A stretch of 64,000 nucleotides of DNA from Haliovirga abyssi (GTDB lineage: Bacteria; Fusobacteriota; Fusobacteriia; Fusobacteriales; Haliovirgaceae): positions 1,422,637 through 1,486,636 of the forward strand of contig NZ_AP027059.1 in assembly GCF_030295325.1 (NCBI RefSeq), given 5' to 3'. The notes beneath the pieces are model-generated. The model saw only the letters and a program-made list of their open reading frames with translations. It was not told the DNA's origin and did no database searches. The position numbers were made by a program, and so were the translations under genes. Of this stretch, positions 57,092 through 64,000 are shown one piece after another (the first letter of the stretch is position 1; each line of letters opens with the position of its first letter).

Positions 57092-59634
57092 TATTCTATT
57101 CCTTTAGTTGAATTAATTTTTTCTTTTATTTTTTCCACAAAGTCTTTTATCCTAATTTTTCCTTTTTCAGTTTTCATTTCTTCTGCTTCTGTTTCTTTCC
57201 CTTCAATAAAATCAATTATTTCTTTTTTATAATCTTCACTTATTTTTTTATTATTTTCAATAATATTTTTTATATTTGAAAATGAATTTCTTATAGTATT
57301 TATATTAGTAATCCTATTAGTAATCTTTAAGCCATCTATTTCAGTTATAAGTTCTCCTATCAATTTATCTATATCAACTTCTACTTTAAATATATCATTA
57401 AATTTCCCTTCTAATTCTTTTTTTTCAATATCTATAATAAAATTATAAATATCACATATTTGAGCATCATCTTTCAATTCTAATTTTTCATCTGCACCTA
57501 AATTAAAATTAATTTCTAATTCTTTAAAATTTTTAAAGAATGTTTTGAAATGAACAAAATAACTTTTGTTTACAGCCTTATAATCTTCATTTAATATGCG
57601 TTCTAATATTTCAATATTCCCAATATAAAAATCACTATCCGAAGTAGGTTCTCTATTAAATAAAAATCCTAGAATATCAAATTGAATTTTTGTTGGTTTA
57701 CTATTATCTTTTTTATTATAGTAAACTTCTTTTTCTTTTCTATAAATATTATTTTTTATAAAATTAAATTCTGATGATTTTATATTAAATTTATTTAGTA
57801 ATTCTTCAGCATCTAGTTTCGAACCATTTTTTTTATATTCTTCACTAAAACTCTTAATTTTATCTACTTTCATATCTCTTCTATCTCTTTTTTCGTTCGA
57901 ATCCTGTTCCTTTCTCATAATTTTATATTCAATAGGATTATATAAATATCCACCTAATAATTTTTGATAATCACTATATGTTTTTTTAGCTGCCGCTTTT
58001 TCAACTTCTGCAACTTTTATAACTTTTGTAAATTTTGCCTCTTTTGCTTCTTTTACTGCTTTTGCATATAGCTCATACAACATAATTGAATAAATCATTT
58101 TTATTGCATAAATAAATTTTTTATCTTGTAATTCTATTTTATACCTATCTGCCTTATTCAAAACAAATAGCAAATCTCCCAAAGATACATTTGCCCCATT
58201 GTTATTTAGATTTACTATATTTTGATATTCTATTTCCTGTTCATAATCGCCTTTACCTCTTGCTCTTGCTCTTGCTCTATATTCATCATCTTTATCCAAC
58301 AATGAATAAATATCTTCAATTTTATTTATTATAAATTTATTTCTTTCTGTAACATCTCTTTTTACAAGTTCTTTTAAAGCATTTTGTTGTTGATAAGTCA
58401 AATATGTTTTTATCCAATTTTCAAATATATACTCTTTAAATTTAATAAAATTTTCACTATTTATAATTTCAATTCTTTCTTTTTTCCTTTTTTTCAAATC
58501 TCTCACATCTTCCATTTTGACTAATAAAACAATTAATTCTACTAACCCTCTTAAATTATCTGGAATTATATATTTACCATCAATAAATATCATATCAGTT
58601 TTTAAATATATTTGCTTTCTTACGAATTGATCTATTATACCCCCTTCAATTTTATTACCATTTTCATAATTCACTTCCACTTTTGAAGTCATTCTTATAT
58701 CTTCTAATTTCGGCAAATATAATCTTCTTTCCAATGGTATCAATTTTTCAAGATATTTTTCAGTCATATTTTTAATTTCATCATAGCTCATAGCTTTTTT
58801 ATCTAATAATGATTCAAATTCTTTTAAATAATTTCTCTCAACTATTTGTTCTAATTGCTCTATTTTAATTGCCATTAAAATCACAACTTTTGGAATAATT
58901 AAATATTTTCTAATTTGCTCGACCATCTCATAGGCATACTCTGTATTTAAATCAATATCATCTACTTCAATTACCAATATCCCATTTTTCTCTTTCTTTT
59001 CATCATTATTCATAAATTCCAAATATGATCCAATTAATTTTTCCACATCACTCTTTAAGCTTGTACTTTCTGCTATTTTTAATAAAGCATCTAAAGCTTC
59101 TTCTTCAAAAACATCTCTTTTGTCTTTTATAATTTTTATATTTTCATAAACCTTTTCAAAAGAACCAATTATTTCTCTTTTCAAATTTTCATTTTTCACT
59201 TCATTTTTTGTTTCAATATCATTTTTAAAAGTTTGAAACATCTTTGCAATTATTATTTCCAAAATATTACTATTACCTGATAATAAAGCCGGATCTATTA
59301 CTCCAACAGAGCAAAAATTATAAGAACTTAATTTTTTATCTTCAACTGACAAATTATAATCTTTATTATTTTTCAATTTATCATTATCTTTCAATACTCC
59401 CGCAAAAGAAAGCATTGCAGATGTTTTTCCAGTTCCTCTTTCTCCTGCAAATGCAATTATATTATTATAATTTTCATGCAACTCAATTCCTTTACTCTTT
59501 AATATCTCCGCTGTATTCTTAAAAGCTTTCAAATAAACTTCATTAAATACCGATTTTTCAAATTCATTAATCTTTTCTACTTTTGCTTTGTACTCTTCTC
59601 CCAAATTAATTTTAATTACTGATTCATCTGCCAT
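57091..59634 (-). CDS. rdrA: RADAR system ATPase component RdrA
   Basis: About 847-residue P-loop ATPase. Walker A is IIAFAGERGTGKTSAMLSFA near residue 65-80 and Walker B is GILVIEVDDIDLN near residue 225; the long C-terminal half is helical and charged. RdrA assembles into rings and works with RdrB in RADAR; the pairing here with an RdrB-like gene, TAATG-coupled, supports the call. The frame opens at ATG 59652, but GGGAGATG overlaps it, so ATG 59632-59634 (MADESVIKIN) is likelier. Confidence 0.86.
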   Translation of the reverse strand: MADESVIKINLGEEYKAKVEKINEFEKSVFNEVYLKAFKNTAEILKSKGIELHENYNNIIAFAGERGTGKTSAMLSFAGVLKDNDKLKNNKDYNLSVEDKKLSSYNFCSVGVIDPALLSGNSNILEIIIAKMFQTFKNDIETKNEVKNENLKREIIGSFEKVYENIKIIKDKRDVFEEEALDALLKIAESTSLKSDVEKLIGSYLEFMNNDEKKEKNGILVIEVDDIDLNTEYAYEMVEQIRKYLIIPKVVILMAIKIEQLEQIVERNYLKEFESLLDKKAMSYDEIKNMTEKYLEKLIPLERRLYLPKLEDIRMTSKVEVNYENGNKIEGGIIDQFVRKQIYLKTDMIFIDGKYIIPDNLRGLVELIVLLVKMEDVRDLKKRKKERIEIINSENFIKFKEYIFENWIKTYLTYQQQNALKELVKRDVTERNKFIINKIEDIYSLLDKDDEYRARARARGKGDYEQEIEYQNIVNLNNNGANVSLGDLLFVLNKADRYKIELQDKKFIYAIKMIYSIMLYELYAKAVKEAKEAKFTKVIKVAEVEKAAAKKTYSDYQKLLGGYLYNPIEYKIMRKEQDSNEKRDRRDMKVDKIKSFSEEYKKNGSKLDAEELLNKFNIKSSEFNFIKNNIYRKEKEVYYNKKDNSKPTKIQFDILGFLFNREPTSDSDFYIGNIEILERILNEDYKAVNKSYFVHFKTFFKNFKELEINFNLGADEKLELKDDAQICDIYNFIIDIEKKELEGKFNDIFKVEVDIDKLIGELITEIDGLKITNRITNINTIRNSFSNIKNIIENNKKISEDYKKEIIDFIEGKETEAEEMKTEKGKIRIKDFVEKIKEKINSTKGIE

Positions 59635-59672
59635 TATTTCTTCATCTCCCATTTTGATTATATCTATATTTA

Positions 59673-59701
59673 ATAATACTATACAAATTCACGTTTTTCA
59701 A
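59673..59701 (-). promoter_or_regulatory. Probable promoter of rdrA-rdrB
   Basis: TTGAAA-17 bp-TATTAT on the minus strand, about 40 bp upstream of the start. Confidence 0.65.
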
Positions 59702-59796
59702 TTTTTTTATTAAATTTTCACACAATTCAATTTCTACTATTTTTTAGGATTTTCAATTTTCTATTTCAATAATTAAATGTTTTTTTATGCCTCATA

Positions 59797-59870
59797 GAAC
59801 ATTTAAAAAATAAATTTTTCATAATTTGTTATAAAAGTACTTTAATCATTGTGCATTTTAAGCCGTTCCT
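59797..59870. repeat. MITE-like repeat family A, short copy upstream of RADAR
   Basis: GAACATTTAAAAAATAAATT at the left and TTTTAAGCCGTTCCT at the right, with TTGTTATAAAAG...TTTAATCATTGTGCATTTTA between them, colinear with the 50388 copy but internally shortened. The rest of the 59653-60009 gap holds the RADAR promoter and a terminator. Confidence 0.7.
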
Positions 59871-59877
59871 ACATAAA

Positions 59878-59903
59878 AAAAGACAGGTTTACACCTGTCT
59901 TTT
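59878..59903 (-). terminator. Rho-independent terminator of lipoprotein gene
   Basis: AAAAGACAGG / CCTGTCTTTT stem with 6-nt loop followed by more T on the minus strand. It separates the lipoprotein gene from the RADAR promoter. Confidence 0.88.
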
Positions 59904-60009
59904 CACTAATTATTATTATATCTTCTATTTTCTATAATTTTACTATAAACCCTTTTTAATATACTTTTTTAATACTCAACTAGGATTTTTTCAATAGCAT
60001 AAGAAGTTT

Positions 60010-61263
60010 TCACTTAATCAACTTATTATACTCACTTATATCTTTATTTAAGCTTTTTGAAATATTCCCAAGATCAACAATAATAGAATGAGTTCTCATT
60101 CCAGGCCCTATAGCAATTTCTGATTTCCCATTTACCTCTTTTTCAAATTCACTAATAATTTTTTTAGCTTCATTTTTCTTATTATTAATTTTTTTAATTA
60201 CCGCTTCAATTTTACTGATTTTCTTTTTTTGTTTACTATTCAGTTTTTTATTTTTATTCTTATTGATTTCTGAATTAATCTCATTTACATTAGTTTCTAT
60301 TGTTCCAATCATTTTATTTACTTTTGTTGAAATTTCTATTACATTTATTCTATTTATTTTATATTTATTCATAATATTAACAAGCTTAGATGCTTCATTG
60401 TTATAACTCGCCGAATAATTTTCTATTGTCTTTACTGTCTCTTTTAGATTATTATTTATTTTGTTAAATTCAGGCCATTCCTTACTGCTATTTTTTATCA
60501 CAGCTGTTTTTAATGAAATCTCTTTTATTTTCCCTTTCAACTTATTAATTTTCTCAATTTCTTTATACTCATTTTCTCTAATTTGAGTTATCTTTGTCAT
60601 TAATTCTTCAAGATTGTTATATGGAGATATATCTTTTTCATTTATATTCAGATAAATTTCATCAAGAATAGTTCTTGCTTTTTCAAATTGAGTCTTTTGT
60701 TTTGCAAGAGATTGATTAATTAAAACTGTATTATTCCCAATTTGTTTTAAAATATCATTTAAATTAAATACTTTTATTAATTTATTTTTATTAAAAATCT
60801 TAACTACATCATTCATTCCTGATTGAAATTCTTTTCCATTTTTTATAATTTTATTTTTAACTACATTATATTTATTTTTTACTTCTTGAAATTGTTTCCA
60901 CTCTTTCTCATCTGAACGAAATTCTTTTTTATTTTTAGAAAGTTTTTTGTACTCTATTATAATACTATCCATCTCTTTTTTAAGGCCATTAAATTCATCT
61001 AATTCTTTTCCTAATTTTTGCATTTTTTTACTTAATAAGACAGCTATCTTTTTGTTATTAACGTTTAATTCTTCTTTTAACCCTTCATACATACCATTAT
61101 AACTTAAAAATGCATCATTATAAGCTTTTGACGATTTATTTATTTGTTGTTCTGCATTATTAAAAACTTTAGTAACTTCATTTGTTTTATACGTCATTAC
61201 TATACACCCTGATAAAGATATGCTGATTAAACTTAACATTAAAAAAATTCTTACTAATTTCAT
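60010..61263 (-). CDS. Coiled-coil lipoprotein of unknown function
   Basis: About 417 residues from MKLVRIFLMLSLISISLSGC; the lipobox LSGC gives the lipidated Cys at about residue 20. The mature protein is almost entirely charged alpha-helix with coiled coil, repeated motifs such as KKEMDSIIIEYKKLSKNKKEF and KEW-x-(Q/E)F (KEWKQFQEVKN, KEWPEFNKINN), hinting at internal duplication. ATG 61261-61263 follows GGAGGG; the frame opens at TTG 61275. It has its own terminator, so it is probably not part of the RADAR operon. Confidence 0.8.
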   Translation of the reverse strand: MKLVRIFLMLSLISISLSGCIVMTYKTNEVTKVFNNAEQQINKSSKAYNDAFLSYNGMYEGLKEELNVNNKKIAVLLSKKMQKLGKELDEFNGLKKEMDSIIIEYKKLSKNKKEFRSDEKEWKQFQEVKNKYNVVKNKIIKNGKEFQSGMNDVVKIFNKNKLIKVFNLNDILKQIGNNTVLINQSLAKQKTQFEKARTILDEIYLNINEKDISPYNNLEELMTKITQIRENEYKEIEKINKLKGKIKEISLKTAVIKNSSKEWPEFNKINNNLKETVKTIENYSASYNNEASKLVNIMNKYKINRINVIEISTKVNKMIGTIETNVNEINSEINKNKNKKLNSKQKKKISKIEAVIKKINNKKNEAKKIISEFEKEVNGKSEIAIGPGMRTHSIIVDLGNISKSLNKDISEYNKLIK

Positions 61264-61431
61264 TTTTCCCTCCAATATTTTATTTTTATCTCTCTAATGA
61301 GACATGTGCGTTATTATAACATCTCAAATCAAAAAAATCAATCTTTTTTAATCGGTTGTGTACTAAAACGTTTCATATTATACTATATATCTCTTTTTTA
61401 TTAATATAATCTGCATTAAATTATTTCATCT

Positions 61432-61540
61432 TAAAAGCACCTCTCCGTCAGCTTCGCTGCCACCTCTCCTGAAAGGAGAGGCTTTTTTCTTCAGGCTCTC
61501 CCTTTGGGAGAGCTGTCACGCAGTGACTGAGAGGGCGAAT
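61432..61540. repeat. Palindromic repeat flanking DUF559 gene, left copy
   Basis: About 109 bp, nearly identical and in the same orientation as 61902-62008. Inverted arms CCTCTCCGTCA / TGACTGAGAGG bracket two internal hairpins (CCTCTCCTGAAAGGAGAGG; CTCTCCCTTTGGGAGAG). The end of the DUF559 reading frame lies inside this copy. Confidence 0.9.
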
Positions 61541-61892
61541 CTTTCACTTTTGACTTTATAATTTCATCAATACTTTCACATACTTCTTCAAATCTATTTT
61601 CAACTTCATAATTTGAAAATCTAACCACTTCTAAATTATAGCTATTTAAAACTTTTGTCCTTGCTTTATCATATTCAATTCCATCTTCTGTATAATGTTG
61701 ACTTCCATCAACTTCTATTACTAATTTCGCTTTATAACAATAAAAATCTACAATAAAATTATCAATAACTTTTTGTTTGTATATCTTAATTGGGTAATGT
61801 CTAAGAAAATCATACCATAAATGCTTTTCTTGTTGTGTCATCTCTTTTCTAAGTTTTTTTGCTATTGAAATTAGTTTCTTGTTATAATTCAT
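61491..61892 (-). CDS. DUF559 family endonuclease-like protein
   Basis: About 133 residues from MNYNKKLISIAKKLRKEMT. DUF559 belongs to the Vsr/PD-(D/E)XK-like nuclease group: EKHLWYDFLRHYPIKIYKQKVI, NFIVDFYCYKAKLVIEVDGSQHY (D...ExDG catalytic core) and VVRFSNYEV. The last residues (SPSQSLRDSSPKGRA) are encoded by the flanking repeat. AGGAGG sits 4 bp before ATG. DUF559 genes are often found between such CTCTCAGTCA repeats, which suggests a selfish or repeat-linked gene. Confidence 0.88.
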   Translation of the reverse strand: MNYNKKLISIAKKLRKEMTQQEKHLWYDFLRHYPIKIYKQKVIDNFIVDFYCYKAKLVIEVDGSQHYTEDGIEYDKARTKVLNSYNLEVVRFSNYEVENRFEEVCESIDEIIKSKVKDSPSQSLRDSSPKGRA

Positions 61893-61901
61893 TATACCTC
61901 C

Positions 61902-62008
61902 TAAAAGCACCTCTCAGTCAGCTTCGCTGCCACCTCTCCTGAAAGGAGAGGCTTTTTCTCAGGCTCTCCCTTTGGGAGAGCTGTCACGCAGTGACTGAGA
62001 GGGCGAAT
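61902..62008. repeat. Palindromic repeat flanking DUF559 gene, right copy
   Basis: Inverted arms CCTCTCAGTCA / TGACTGAGAGG and the same two internal hairpins as the left copy; small differences are a C/A change in the arm and two missing bases. The whole can fold into a long cruciform. Confidence 0.92.
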
Positions 62009-62106
62009 TTGCATTTTAAATCCCCCCAACTCATTATAACATATTTTTCACAATCACATAAATTAAAAATATAACATACCCTACTTCTAACATTTACACC
62101 AAAACA

Positions 62107-62147
62107 AAAAAGCTCCCCAGCAATTTAAAAATTGCCAAGAAGCTTTT
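62107..62147 (-). terminator. Rho-independent terminator of Fe-S/FAD oxidoreductase gene
   Basis: AAAAGCTTCTTGGCAATTT / AAATTGCTGGGGAGCTTTT stem (several G-U pairs), short T loop, then more T on the minus strand, 25 bp after the stop. Confidence 0.85.
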
Positions 62148-62171
62148 CTATTTATTCTTTTTTATCCTCTA

Positions 62172-64000
62172 CTATTTTTTCTTATTCTTCCCATTCATCA
62201 AATACTCATCAATAGCTTTTGCTGCTTCATGTCCATCAGCAATACCATGAATTACATCTGGTCCTTGTACAATATCTCCTCCTGCGAACAACCAATCTAC
62301 ACCTTCTACTTGTCTATTTTTTCCTATTTTTGTTATTTTTCCTCTTGTTATTCCTAGTTTTTCTTCTAATTCTTTATCCAAATATGAATAATCTGGTGAT
62401 TGTCCAATTGATACATAAACTTGTGTTCCTTCTACCATTTTTACATCACTTGTATCAAATTGTGGATTAAATCTATGTTGACCATCAAATATTGATAAAC
62501 ATTTAAATCCTTTTACACCTTTAATATTTCCTTTATCATCTAACATTACTTCTTGTGGCCCACATCCAAGTTGATATTTAATTCCTTCTTCCATACCTTC
62601 TTCATATTCTTCTCTATCTGCTGGAAGTTGCTCCTCATTTTCAAGAGCTATTAATTTAACATCACTTTTACCATATTTTATTTCTTGCAATCTAATTAAA
62701 CTTCTCGCTACATCAAATGCAACGTTTCCTCCACCTATAACTACTGCACTTTTATGTACATCAATATCTTTTATTACACCTCTAGCGAAATCTCTTACTT
62801 GTGGTAAGAAATCCATTGCTAAATGTACATCTTTATGGTCTGAATTAGGTATATTAAGACCTCTTGCTCCAAAAAATCCTGTTCCTAAAAATACAACATC
62901 ATATTTTGAATGTAACTCTTCAAGCTGAATATCTTTTCCAACTTGTGTATTTGTATGTATTTTTACCCCAATTTTTTCTATAAAGCTAATATCTTTATCT
63001 AATGAATAATCAGGCAATCTATATTGAGGTATTCCATATCTCATAACTCCACCTGCTAAAGGCATAGCTTCAAATATATCTACTTCATAGCCCATTGTCC
63101 TTAAGTAATATCCTGCTGAAATTCCTGCTGGTCCAGCCCCTACTATTGCTACTTTTCCTTCTCCACCTTTTGAAACATTTGCCAAAACAACTTTTTCATA
63201 ATCTTCTTCAGGCGTATTATCTACAATATACCTTTTTAGCCATCTTATAGATACTGCTTCTCCACGATTTCCCAATGCACAAGCTGTTTCACACTTGTGA
63301 GTACATATTCTTCCACATACTCCAGGTAATGGATTAGTTTTGTATAACCAGTCTACTCCTTCTTCCAGATCATCTTTCCATATAGAAAGAATATATTCTG
63401 GTATATTCATTGTAGCAGGACAAGTTTTTGTACAAATTCCACACTCTACACATCTTGAAGCCTCTGCTATTGCTGTCTCTTTTGAAAAACCTTTTACAAT
63501 TTCAATAAATGAATCTTTTCTTTCATCAGCTTCTAATCCTACCATATCATATCTTTTCAAATCCAAAAGTTCTGACACTTCATCTCTTACATAAGCATTT
63601 TCATATTTTATATCATGAATACCATTTTCTTTTGGTAAAAAATAGAAATCATCGACATCTTTTGATATATGAACATATTCTTTTGTCATTGTAAGAGAAT
63701 TTGTAGTACAAATATCTACACACAACCCACAAAATGTACATCGTCCATAATCTATAGCTGGTTTTTCTGGTTTAGAGCCATCTTCATCTGGCAATTCTTC
63801 TCTTTCTTGCATAACTATTGCATTTGTTGGACATATTTCAGAACAAGTCCCACACCCTATACATTTTTCCCAATCATTTGCATGAAATCCTCTATATCTA
63901 TCTGCTGCTTCTCTTGGATTTTCAAATATATCTTCCATGGGAATTGATATAGGTTTTTTTACTAAGTATTTCCATGCTTTTATTGGTGCAAAAAAATTCT
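62172..64000 (-). CDS. Fe-S/FAD oxidoreductase (GltD-like), 5' end outside window
   Basis: Two [4Fe-4S] ferredoxin motifs (CIGCGTCSEICP and CTFCGLCVDICT), then a GltD/NfnB-like flavoprotein: CVECGICTKTCPA, GVCGRICTHKCETAC, FAD loop VAIVGAGPAGISAGYYL, NAD(P) loop VVIGGGNVAFDVARSL, and FAGGDIVQGPDVIHG. Such proteins pass electrons between NAD(P)H and ferredoxin or dehydrogenase partners. An ATG at 63936-63938 has no ribosome site, and the same frame stays open to the window edge (FFAPIKAWKYLVKKPISIPM), so the gene probably starts beyond 64000. Confidence 0.9.
   Translation of the reverse strand, partial: NFFAPIKAWKYLVKKPISIPMEDIFENPREAADRYRGFHANDWEKCIGCGTCSEICPTNAIVMQEREELPDEDGSKPEKPAIDYGRCTFCGLCVDICTTNSLTMTKEYVHISKDVDDFYFLPKENGIHDIKYENAYVRDEVSELLDLKRYDMVGLEADERKDSFIEIVKGFSKETAIAEASRCVECGICTKTCPATMNIPEYILSIWKDDLEEGVDWLYKTNPLPGVCGRICTHKCETACALGNRGEAVSIRWLKRYIVDNTPEEDYEKVVLANVSKGGEGKVAIVGAGPAGISAGYYLRTMGYEVDIFEAMPLAGGVMRYGIPQYRLPDYSLDKDISFIEKIGVKIHTNTQVGKDIQLEELHSKYDVVFLGTGFFGARGLNIPNSDHKDVHLAMDFLPQVRDFARGVIKDIDVHKSAVVIGGGNVAFDVARSLIRLQEIKYGKSDVKLIALENEEQLPADREEYEEGMEEGIKYQLGCGPQEVMLDDKGNIKGVKGFKCLSIFDGQHRFNPQFDTSDVKMVEGTQVYVSIGQSPDYSYLDKELEEKLGITRGKITKIGKNRQVEGVDWLFAGGDIVQGPDVIHGIADGHEAAKAIDEYLMNGKNKKK

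Noticed and set aside
60010-61263. Coiled-coil lipoprotein as a third RADAR component
   Set aside because: A strong terminator at 59878-59903 and a separate promoter lie between it and rdrA, and known RADAR accessory proteins are not secreted lipoproteins.
1-64000. CRISPR array, tRNA or rRNA genes
   Set aside because: No regularly spaced repeats with unique spacers and no T-loop or rRNA-like segment were found in the intergenic gaps; a dedicated scan would be needed to exclude atypical tRNAs.

Overview
The window is very AT-rich (roughly 28% GC by eye) and reads with the standard bacterial code. Diderm traits are visible: a beta-barrel outer-membrane protein ending in Phe, two lipoproteins with lipoboxes, and a Wzz-type chain-length protein. 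Low GC together with RicT/PSP1, PIN-PhoH, SbcCD and PiT/DUF47 points to a free-living member of the Fusobacteriota, possibly of a marine Propionigenium/Ilyobacter/Haliovirga type. That placement is inference. Nearly every gene lies on the minus strand; the one clear exception is a sigma factor at 44.6 kb.

Core regions. 1-8.9 kb holds metG (its 3' end is outside the window), a chemoreceptor, an Rpn-family nuclease, pdxA, uvrB and wzz. 8.9-18.2 kb looks like one long transcription unit: radC, hisB, ricT, trmN-like, HD-GYP, GH57, GAF-HD-GYP, MBL-fold hydrolase. 18.3-28.8 kb holds aroA, an effector/immunity cassette, trpBA, PiT transporter with DUF47 partner, phoH and typA. 37.6-50.4 kb holds sbcD-sbcC-glmU, a membrane glycosyltransferase, the sigma factor, a lipoprotein, an outer-membrane barrel, glyA and a GH13-like protein. 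50.6-54 kb is purC-purF-purM behind a leader that looks like an attenuator. The last 2 kb is an Fe-S/FAD oxidoreductase that runs off the end.

Accessory regions. (1) 19.6-21.4 kb: a putative effector translationally coupled to two tandem near-identical membrane proteins that differ mainly in one loop, as expected of immunity proteins. (2) 28.9-37.6 kb: an island of small transferable genes (GNAT, SpoIIAA-like, S66 peptidase, LysE exporter, 2H phosphoesterase) with a HAD remnant, an 87-bp direct repeat and two attC-like palindromes bracketing the 2H phosphoesterase gene. It ends in a 952-residue polymorphic-toxin-like protein and its probable immunity gene. The two effectors share a recognisable N-terminal domain, which suggests a common delivery system outside this window. 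(3) 54.4-59.7 kb: a two-gene operon that matches the RADAR anti-phage system (RdrA ATPase and RdrB adenosine-deaminase-like protein), with gene debris on its 3' side. (4) 61.4-62.0 kb: a DUF559 endonuclease gene between two copies of a palindromic repeat.

Non-coding structure is rich. There is a MITE-like family with ends near GGAACGTTTAAAAAATAAG (copies near 3.8, 41.8, 50.4, 53.1 and 59.8 kb), a second hairpin family (5.0, 25.3, 43.2 kb), many rho-independent terminators, and a 21-bp tandem repeat behind glmU. No tRNA, rRNA or CRISPR array was seen.
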